Shown here: positions 5,869-13,018 of the stretch, piece after piece
Layout of the letters: each line of letters starts with the position of its first letter
Position numbering within the stretch: position 1 is the stretch's first letter
Assembly: GCA_036736205.1 (NCBI GenBank)
Contig: DAINMX010000097.1
Coordinates: forward strand, 1-20,745
DNA: 20,745 bases
DNA from: XYA12-FULL-58-9 sp001798605
GTDB taxonomy: Bacteria; Myxococcota; XYA12-FULL-58-9
Direction of reading: 5' to 3'
Position numbers and translations under genes: made by a program
The notes under the pieces: generated by a model
Seen by the model: only the letters and a program-made list of their open reading frames with translations
Told to the model about the DNA's origin: nothing
Databases searched by the model: none

Positions 5869-8800
5869 TCAAATGGCCGTGCCAAAGCTGAAATAGAACA
5901 ATGGCGCGCGCAGAGCCTCGTACGCGTGGTACTTACCGCCTTCCATCAAGGGCAGACCCATCCCGCCACGGACGGACAAGGGAAACGCCCAACCGAGACT
6001 GACGTCAATGCGCAGCTCAACGCCAGCACCGAACCGACCACGTCGCAAGCGGGTCCACGCCTGTTCGGCGAGCTCTGTGACGTCTTCTTCGTCCCCCTTG
6101 CCAAAGGTATTTCCAGCTTCAGCAAAAATCGCCGCATGCAAACGTTCGACGTAAATGGGCACTGTCCACAACCCGCGTTCTATGTGCCACAAGGGAAAAC
6201 GATACTCCGCATAGGCGGCCAACAGGCCTCGCCCTGGTCGATCGTCGTAGGCAGGAAATCCTCGTAGGGGATACACTTCTTCGGTTTGCACAGAGAACAG
6301 CGATACGCCCTGAGCGCCCCCGAGGTAGAAGACCTCCTCGAAGTCCGGGCCAATGGCCAACGCTGCAACGCCACGCAGGGCGAGCACATGATTGTCAAAC
6401 AACGGATTGTTCACGTAGAAACGGCCGTCGAGGTTGATTAAAATCTCGTTGAAGTCGCTGCCGAGCGCATCACTGTACCATCGGCCGGTGACCGCGAGGG
6501 AAGTGCCATCTTCGTCTCCTACTGAATATGGGTAGCGACGTGTGAAGTGGTAACGATAGCCAAGCTCGAGCCAACCAAACTCGCCAAGCCGGGACGATTC
6601 CTCGGCCTGCGCGGTCAAAGCGCGACGTTGCTCACGCACATACGCCAAGCCAAACAAATGTCGTTGATTGACGGGCAACCTCACCCCTGCTTCGCCGCGC
6701 ATGCGACCTACACCCATGGCACCAGCACTGCTGGTTTCCGCTTGGTCGCCGGCTCCAACAAAGAAGGTGGGATACCAAACGTCATTGGAATAGGAGGCCG
6801 ACCAATTGAGGCGCCTGGCATACCAACTCGATCCCGCTGAGGCCGACCAGCCATGATGCCCGAGTGAATCTTGACCCACAGTCGTCAATCTCAAGGTCGG
6901 ATCGTCGTTGAGAAAATACACGGCGGGCAGCAATATCCAGTTGTCCTGAAATGGTAGCAATGTCCGCCAAGGAGAATAGGCAGCGTCTCGCTCGCCGCCC
7001 TCGAGCGTGAGCGGCTCTTCGTTCTGCCGTGGCATGGCGAGACCCCACGCACGATCATCAAAAACCTCCGCCGACGGAGCAACCACACCGTCTGTCCGAG
7101 CGACATATCCCACGGAGGGAAGGTACGTTTGGGGTTCCCATTGCTGTGGCGTGAAGGCCATCTCGTGAATGTCGAATCCATTCCCAGTTGCATTGCGAAA
7201 CGCGATCCATTGCCCATCTGCTGATACGTCTGGTTGAAAGGCCCCCCCCACCACGCGGGTCACCCGGTGGTAGTCTTCCTCAATCAGGTCAAAGGCGAAG
7301 ATGTTGGACATGCCATCGGCATCGGACTCATAGAGCAGATAACGCCCATCTGGGCTCCAAGCCGGATTGCCATCGAGCGCTGCATCAAAGGTTACGCGGC
7401 GCAACAACTCCCCAGAATCGGCATCGACAATCACGATGTCGCGCTTGCCGTCTTCAAACCAAGTCGACAAAGCAATCCGGGTGCCGTCGGGTGAGAACAC
7501 GGGACTCGCGTGCTGCATGTCACCACGCGGCGGCACCAACACTCTGACATCGAAAACCTCAGCGCGGGTGATATCCAGAGACGCAATGCTCACCCAGCTC
7601 TGGTGCAGGTGGTTTTGCACGAAGGCTATGCGACGACCATCGGGCGACACCGCCGGATCGCGAGCCCGCAGGCTCTCGTCGGGCGCATCCCGCTCTGTCA
7701 GTTGTGTCGTCTCGTGGGTGGTGAAGTCGTAGCGGTAGAGGTCGTTGAAGTCGTTGAATCGCTCGTTGATTGCGTTTTGTGAAAAGAAAAGGCTGTTGCC
7801 ATCTGGCGAGAATGAGAACCGCGGACTGAAGGTCTGCAGAACCAGGTAGCGGTCGTCGGTGCCATCCCTGAGGACCTGACGCACGGTGGAACCATCCACC
7901 GGGCTGGTACGCGAGTAGATGATCTCCCCAGTGCCCGGGCGATACCGCACACCGGTGATATCGCGCCCGTGAAAGGTGATCTGTCGCGACGGTGTCACCC
8001 CCGCTGACTCGATGGCCGCCTTGATCTCGAGAGCAAAGGCGAGCTCATCCTGTCGCCACATCTCCCAAAGATCAGGCAAGCTCTCGCCAAACACGGACTC
8101 GGCACCAAACCAATACATGTAGGGCAGCGGCATCGAGGCGTAATAGCGATGCAGATCTCGAACAGCATTCTGACCGTGGCGATTAGCCAACCACAGATGA
8201 AAGAAACCGCCGTAGAAGTAGGCGACGTTGCCGCCTGGCCAATCGGCAACCTGGAGGTGCGCCTGGTCGATAGCAAAGAACTCATTCTCCAACGCAGCCA
8301 TGCGCAAGAGCATGGCCACATAGGACGAACGCCCTCGACCAGTGGGCGTGAGGACAGTTTCGGCATACACCGCCACCCCCTCAGACAAGAATTGCGGCGA
8401 CAAACCATTGAATGAAATGTATTTGCCGAAGATGTGCCGCAAGAACCGCGCAAAACCCCAACTCTGGTCGATGTCACAGATGTGCGCGAGCTCGTGGACG
8501 ACGAGAATTCGCAACCAGTCATCATAGGAGGTGAGCCCCGTCAGCTCCGTCGGGGCCGTGAGAAATAGACGAACGGTGTTCTTCGTCATCACCTGCGCTG
8601 AGCCGTTCGCCCGATCCGACGCGTCGCTGAGAACTATCTCGATTCGCCCCTCGGGGGAGAATCCGAGCAGCCCCGAAACATCATCAAGGCTCTCTTCGGC
8701 GATGCGACCTATGCGCACGGCGAGATTGTAGCCGTCGTCCGGGTAATGAACCGCAAAGCGCGGCGTGAAGATCGTTCGCCAGCTCAACTGGGGGTCGTAA

Positions 8801-8907
8801 GGTCCGGCGGCCTTTACCGTTGTGCTGCAGAACAGCCATGCCACAGCAAGTATGGAGAGTGGACATCTCACTTCAATGGCGAGCATAGCCCGACACTGCT
8901 GTTTCAT
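5869..8907 (-). CDS. Outer-membrane protein: gluzincin peptidase, TolB-like propeller, Omp85-like barrel
   Basis: Read from ATG 8907 this is 1012 residues with a signal peptide (about 1-33). An in-frame GTG at 8982 would add 25 residues encoded by low-complexity DNA and is less likely. Residues about 45-290 hold a Peptidase MA-like gluzincin domain: HELAH at 138-142 and the third zinc ligand Glu176 in FLSEGVAVYAE. Residues about 310-590 form a TolB/PD40-type propeller with SPDG motifs at 367, 421, 472 and 518 and SADG at 562. From about 665 the sequence becomes alternating beta strands. It contains an LRGFP motif like the (V/I)RG(F/Y) lid-lock motif of Omp85 proteins and a final strand ending FYFSFGTAI, typical of an outer-membrane barrel. 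No POTRA domain is visible. It probably anchors a periplasmic or surface peptidase-propeller head in the outer membrane. The substrate is unknown. Confidence 0.88.
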   Translation of the reverse strand: MKQQCRAMLAIEVRCPLSILAVAWLFCSTTVKAAGPYDPQLSWRTIFTPRFAVHYPDDGYNLAVRIGRIAEESLDDVSGLLGFSPEGRIEIVLSDASDRANGSAQVMTKNTVRLFLTAPTELTGLTSYDDWLRILVVHELAHICDIDQSWGFARFLRHIFGKYISFNGLSPQFLSEGVAVYAETVLTPTGRGRSSYVAMLLRMAALENEFFAIDQAHLQVADWPGGNVAYFYGGFFHLWLANRHGQNAVRDLHRYYASMPLPYMYWFGAESVFGESLPDLWEMWRQDELAFALEIKAAIESAGVTPSRQITFHGRDITGVRYRPGTGEIIYSRTSPVDGSTVRQVLRDGTDDRYLVLQTFSPRFSFSPDGNSLFFSQNAINERFNDFNDLYRYDFTTHETTQLTERDAPDESLRARDPAVSPDGRRIAFVQNHLHQSWVSIASLDITRAEVFDVRVLVPPRGDMQHASPVFSPDGTRIALSTWFEDGKRDIVIVDADSGELLRRVTFDAALDGNPAWSPDGRYLLYESDADGMSNIFAFDLIEEDYHRVTRVVGGAFQPDVSADGQWIAFRNATGNGFDIHEMAFTPQQWEPQTYLPSVGYVARTDGVVAPSAEVFDDRAWGLAMPRQNEEPLTLEGGERDAAYSPWRTLLPFQDNWILLPAVYFLNDDPTLRLTTVGQDSLGHHGWSASAGSSWYARRLNWSASYSNDVWYPTFFVGAGDQAETSSAGAMGVGRMRGEAGVRLPVNQRHLFGLAYVREQRRALTAQAEESSRLGEFGWLELGYRYHFTRRYPYSVGDEDGTSLAVTGRWYSDALGSDFNEILINLDGRFYVNNPLFDNHVLALRGVAALAIGPDFEEVFYLGGAQGVSLFSVQTEEVYPLRGFPAYDDRPGRGLLAAYAEYRFPLWHIERGLWTVPIYVERLHAAIFAEAGNTFGKGDEEDVTELAEQAWTRLRRGRFGAGVELRIDVSLGWAFPLSVRGGMGLPLMEGGKYHAYEALRAPLFYFSFGTAI

Positions 8908-8910
8908 CCA

Positions 8911-8952
8911 GTGGGGTGGTGGATAAGTGGATGGTGTGGTGGATGGATGGTC
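8911..8952. repeat. G/T-rich low-complexity stretch in divergent spacer
   Basis: The stretch consists of GTGG, TGGA and GGTG blocks with little else. It lies just before the chosen start of the outer-membrane protein. Read in the longer frame it gives a Ser/Thr/Pro-rich string, which is one reason I reject the longer N-terminus. An A/T-rich TATATT at 8992-8997, between this stretch and the lipoprotein gene, could serve as a -10 box, but I see no good -35 partner. Confidence 0.5.
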
Positions 8953-9017
8953 CGCAACGAAACGATGGGTGCAAAGCACCACCGACGCAGTTATATTCCC
9001 AGGGCCAAACCTGACGT

Positions 9018-9023
9018 GAGGGA
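9018..9023 (+). promoter_or_regulatory. Ribosome-binding site fixing the lipoprotein start
   Basis: GAGGGA lies 6 bases before ATG 9030. A TTG six bases further upstream would directly abut it, so ATG 9030 (MRLIV...) is the likely start and gives a proper lipoprotein signal. Confidence 0.7.
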
Positions 9024-9029
9024 TTGCCC

Positions 9030-12000
9030 ATGCGACTCATTGTCCCCACTGTATTCATCGTCATCACTGCTGGTTGTGGTGTCGACCTGCAAGTGCCCAA
9101 CACCGCTCGGATTGAGTGCAAATCGAACAGTGAATGTCCTCCCGACTGGCGCTGTATCACCGAAATTGGCGAATGCGTTCTCAACAACGCCAGTGGTACC
9201 ATCAAGTTCGAGAATGTCACACTCAGCGCAGATGTGCTCGGTCCACAGGACACTCTGACAGTCGAGTTTGACGTCACCGCGCGACTACGGCTTGACGCCG
9301 AGGTCGTGGTGGCCACCACCCCTGCTTCGCTTCTGTCCCGCATCAATGACGAAGACGACCTCCATTATGTCTACCGCATCAGTGCGGCTGATTTGTCAGA
9401 GGGGCTCTTTGATCTGGAGGCGTCTGCGATTGGATTGGATGGCAGCGTTGCCCAGAGTGTCGACATCGGTCGCATCGCCGTCGACTTCACCAACCCCGAG
9501 CTCGCCGGAGCCATCGTTGCTACGCCCGCAGTTGTTGGTCTCGGTCAAATCGTCAACTTTGCGATCGCCGTGAACGAACCCTTGCGCGATCCCCCAGAGC
9601 TTACGCTCGGGTGGCCCGATCTCGAACGAACCACCACCTTTGTAGAGGCATCTGGCACCACCGACTTCACCTTCAGTTATGTAGCCACCGGTGACGAACC
9701 CACAGCCTCAGCCAACGCTTTGGTCACCATGGTTGACCTCGCTGGCAACGAGAGCATCGATGCGCAGCCCGGCGTTGTTCGAGTCGATGCGCGCGGGCCG
9801 CAACCCATCCCAGACGTGGTGCAGGTGTCCATCTTTCCCGGTGAAAGTGCGAATCGCGGTGTCGTTGACTCCCTCACCCACGGCAATCGGCTCGAGGTTG
9901 TTGTCGCCTTTGACGAGCCGGTGGTTGATGACCCCGACGGCGAAGAATATCCACAGGCACTGTTGGTTGGCGGCCCTTCACTGATACTCCTGCGAGAGAT
10001 CGGCACGACCTCCGTTTTTGAGTTGGTACCGCAAACCCTTCCCACAGATGGCACCTACGATATCGAGGTTACCGCCCGCGATGCCGTGGGCAACGTCAGC
10101 AGTGTCGTGTTGTCCGATGTGCTGCCGGACGCCGGACGTGATGCTTCAGATGGCCGAGTCGTCGTCGATGGAGAAGCACCGGCCCCAGCGGTCCTGTCGG
10201 GCATCGTCCACGTCCGCGAGCCTTGGGGTGTTGACGGCGGTATCCCCAACAATCGGCTTGAGGGCGCAGTCGGGTCGGCAGAAGCCTGCGCTGCAGGTTC
10301 CATGGTGTGCCCAGAGATCGTGTTTTACGATCAACCTAACCTGCTCGTTGAGGTCGGCCGCGCCTCAATCGGAGTTGATGGCGATTTCGTGGCAAGTCTT
10401 GGCGCACGAGACTACCCAGAGGTACACGCTGTGGTCATCGACACTGCCGGCAACAGCTCCAACGGCAGCCGCGTGCGCTTCGGCCGTTGGGCAGCCAGTC
10501 TGGCGGGCAAGAGCCCCAGGAATTTTGTCGGGAACCCCCACGCGGTCTATCAACGTCTCGAGTCTGACCTCGGCCCACAGGCCAATCCCATCTTCACGCG
10601 AGAGATCGAGGAGTATGCCTCCCTCGAACAAGTGGATGATTCCTACGCCTCAGTCTCGGGCTTATCTTTTTGGCGTGAGCTTGCGACTTCGAGCACAGGG
10701 CCCGAGGCACGCAGCAGCGCCGCCATGGCTTACGACTCCCGCCGAGGCGAGGTGGTGATGTTTGGTGGCATCAAGATCGTCAGTGGCGGTTACGCCTTCG
10801 ACTTTTCTGATTTTTGGAAGTTCACTGAGACTGGTTGGCAAGAGATTGTCACCTTCGGTGGGCCACTCAAACGGCATGGTCATCTCATGGCGTACGACCC
10901 AAGACGCGGGGTTACCGTTGTGTTTGGTGGTGACACGGACAGTGAGACCGGACCTGGAATTGCCTACCAGGAGACCTGGGAGTGGAACGGCGAAGTTTGG
11001 AGCCGCCGCTGCGATGGTCAACCAGCCAACGACATCTGCGCACAGATCCCCGAAGGGGGCGACGATCTCGCGGCGATGGCCTACGACGAGAACCTCGGCA
11101 AGATATTGTTTGTCGACAGCCATACCGAGCCCTGTGGCACCTGGACCTTCGGCGAAGAAGGGTGGGAGAAACTCAACCTCAACCCTGCCACCGCTCCAAC
11201 CCAGCGTGACGGTGCCGCCATGGCTTTTGATCATGCTAATGGCGTGATGATTCTGTATGGAGGAGGGAGTGGTGACGAACAGCAGGAGACCTGGAGTTGG
11301 AACGGCAGTTCCTGGATCAAACTGAACCCAAGTGCCAACGCCGGTGCCCAGCGGTCGCACGTGATGGGCTACGATGGTGATCGCGGTGTCATTGTTCTTG
11401 CTGGCAGCGGCGACACCTACGAGTGGAATGGCAGTACGTGGTCCAATCCCAACCAGGAATTGGCAAGCTACGATTCCATGGCCGGTGTCTACAGCGGGCT
11501 TCACCGGGAGATGATTCTGTTCGGGGGATTCCCGAACGGTGTCGGTAATTACACTGACATCACCGAAAGCTGGAACGGGTCCCGCTGGCAACAAAGGTAT
11601 CCCGTGCTCACCACTGCCCCCGGAGCCAGCACTGTCATCTATGACCAGATGGGCGATCAACTATTGGCGCTGTCTGCGGGCGTTACCAAAGTCTTTGACG
11701 GCTTTGGCTGGACCGCACCGACAGGTAGTCACCCTGCTGGCGACACAACCCAGGTACGTGCGACGTATGACGAAGGTCGACAACAGGCGTGGGCCTACGA
11801 CTCCAACGCCAGGCAATTGTGGTACTGGCGCACCGACCCTGCCTGTGGCGGCAGCGGTCGCTGTTGGACGACGACCTCCAGCAGCACGGCAGCTCCCAGT
11901 GCCCGCAGCAACGGTGCCCTCGCATACGACAGCGATCGCGATGCGTTGATCTTCTTCGGCGGTGGCACCAACTCGGCACCCTTGGGGGATACGTGGGAAT

Positions 12001-12872
12001 ACCGAGCCTGGGGAACGCGCACGTGCGGAGGAGCTGGCCGCTGCTGGGCGGACACTGGACAGAATGGCCCTGTGGCCCGCCGATCGACGGCCATGGCCTA
12101 CGACCCCAATCTCGCTGTCACCGTCTTGTTTGGCGGTCGCCGCGCGGGAGGCGGAACCGCCGACTATGGGCTCAACGACACGTGGTATTGGAATGGAAGC
12201 TCGTGGACGGGGCCAATCCCATCAGCCCACAGCCCCGTGGCACGCTATCAGCACGCCATGACCTATGATACCGCACGGGGTCGTGTCGCCGTGTTTGGTG
12301 GCACCAACGCCGCAGGTTTCGGCATTACAGTGGAGGACGCAGGCTTGTGGGAATGGACGGGCGCCACTTGGGTCGAGTTGGTTGCCGCCGCCGATCGCAC
12401 AGCGCCATCCACCTTGAGCATGACCTACGACAACAATGCTGGACGCCTCATCTCGTCTCCTGCGGGTGGCCTGAGCATTGCCGAGTGGAAGAGCGCAGGT
12501 GGCCGCGCCACCGCATGGGTGCAATGGAATTGGTTTGCGGCCAACGTTCCCCCAACATCGATCACCCAAGCCACAATAGCCATAGCGGGGACCTCCGATG
12601 CTGGACCACCAGGCGCTGACGAGCCCGCGGGCGGTTTTGACCTATTCCTCTGGAACGCAACAACTGGTGGATGGGATGCGCTTGGCTCGGGTGCAGGCTC
12701 CGCCACTTCAATGGTCGCTATCCCCCTCAACGCAGACGACATGGCCGGGTATCTCGGGGACCAGGGAAGCATCGATCTGCGCACAACCACCGAATACCGC
12801 AGCGGCCCCTTCAGTGGTGCCATGTTGCTCGACTACGCACAGATCGATCTCGAGTACGATCTCGGCCCCTAG
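9030..12872 (+). CDS. Large surface lipoprotein with Cys motif, Ig-like region and Kelch-like repeats
   Basis: A 1280-residue predicted lipoprotein: a short hydrophobic signal ends in ITAGC with Cys16 as the lipidation site. Cys30, Cys36, Cys42 and Cys49 form a small disulfide motif (C-x5-C-x5-C-x6-C) typical of deltaproteobacterial lipoproteins. Residues about 60-450 are beta-rich with Ig-like features (repeated DxAGN turns at the ends of strands). From about 550 to 1150 come some twelve Kelch-like repeats of the form MAYD-x-RRG-x-VVMFGG followed by W-x-WNG-x-W. This is enough for one or two beta-propellers. The last 130 residues form a separate beta-sandwich-like domain. Such proteins are displayed on the cell surface and bind ligands; no catalytic residues are evident. 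The gene diverges from the outer-membrane peptidase gene and may share a control region with it. Some blades lack the FGG turn and are degenerate. Confidence 0.85.
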   Translation: MRLIVPTVFIVITAGCGVDLQVPNTARIECKSNSECPPDWRCITEIGECVLNNASGTIKFENVTLSADVLGPQDTLTVEFDVTARLRLDAEVVVATTPASLLSRINDEDDLHYVYRISAADLSEGLFDLEASAIGLDGSVAQSVDIGRIAVDFTNPELAGAIVATPAVVGLGQIVNFAIAVNEPLRDPPELTLGWPDLERTTTFVEASGTTDFTFSYVATGDEPTASANALVTMVDLAGNESIDAQPGVVRVDARGPQPIPDVVQVSIFPGESANRGVVDSLTHGNRLEVVVAFDEPVVDDPDGEEYPQALLVGGPSLILLREIGTTSVFELVPQTLPTDGTYDIEVTARDAVGNVSSVVLSDVLPDAGRDASDGRVVVDGEAPAPAVLSGIVHVREPWGVDGGIPNNRLEGAVGSAEACAAGSMVCPEIVFYDQPNLLVEVGRASIGVDGDFVASLGARDYPEVHAVVIDTAGNSSNGSRVRFGRWAASLAGKSPRNFVGNPHAVYQRLESDLGPQANPIFTREIEEYASLEQVDDSYASVSGLSFWRELATSSTGPEARSSAAMAYDSRRGEVVMFGGIKIVSGGYAFDFSDFWKFTETGWQEIVTFGGPLKRHGHLMAYDPRRGVTVVFGGDTDSETGPGIAYQETWEWNGEVWSRRCDGQPANDICAQIPEGGDDLAAMAYDENLGKILFVDSHTEPCGTWTFGEEGWEKLNLNPATAPTQRDGAAMAFDHANGVMILYGGGSGDEQQETWSWNGSSWIKLNPSANAGAQRSHVMGYDGDRGVIVLAGSGDTYEWNGSTWSNPNQELASYDSMAGVYSGLHREMILFGGFPNGVGNYTDITESWNGSRWQQRYPVLTTAPGASTVIYDQMGDQLLALSAGVTKVFDGFGWTAPTGSHPAGDTTQVRATYDEGRQQAWAYDSNARQLWYWRTDPACGGSGRCWTTTSSSTAAPSARSNGALAYDSDRDALIFFGGGTNSAPLGDTWEYRAWGTRTCGGAGRCWADTGQNGPVARRSTAMAYDPNLAVTVLFGGRRAGGGTADYGLNDTWYWNGSSWTGPIPSAHSPVARYQHAMTYDTARGRVAVFGGTNAAGFGITVEDAGLWEWTGATWVELVAAADRTAPSTLSMTYDNNAGRLISSPAGGLSIAEWKSAGGRATAWVQWNWFAANVPPTSITQATIAIAGTSDAGPPGADEPAGGFDLFLWNATTGGWDALGSGAGSATSMVAIPLNADDMAGYLGDQGSIDLRTTTEYRSGPFSGAMLLDYAQIDLEYDLGP

Positions 12873-13018
12873 TTAGTTAACCTCACACCAACCCAAGGTT
12901 GTTCCCGAAAAACTGGTTCTTCTCTCTGCACAGCAAGAGCCCCATCGTTGGCTTGTCATCGGAGTGCCTCAGGAGATCATCGACCGCCGAGAGGTACACC
13001 ACTTCCGCGAGAGTGCCG

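Noticed and set aside
8908..8982. GTG start adding 25 residues to the outer-membrane protein
   Set aside because: The added residues come from low-complexity G/T-rich DNA (Ser/Thr/Pro string) and would bury the signal peptide.
10662..11660. Long minus-strand open frame (332 codons) inside the Kelch lipoprotein gene
   Set aside because: The plus frame has a signal, lipobox and clear repeats; the minus frame has no recognisable domain and arises from GC-rich codon structure.
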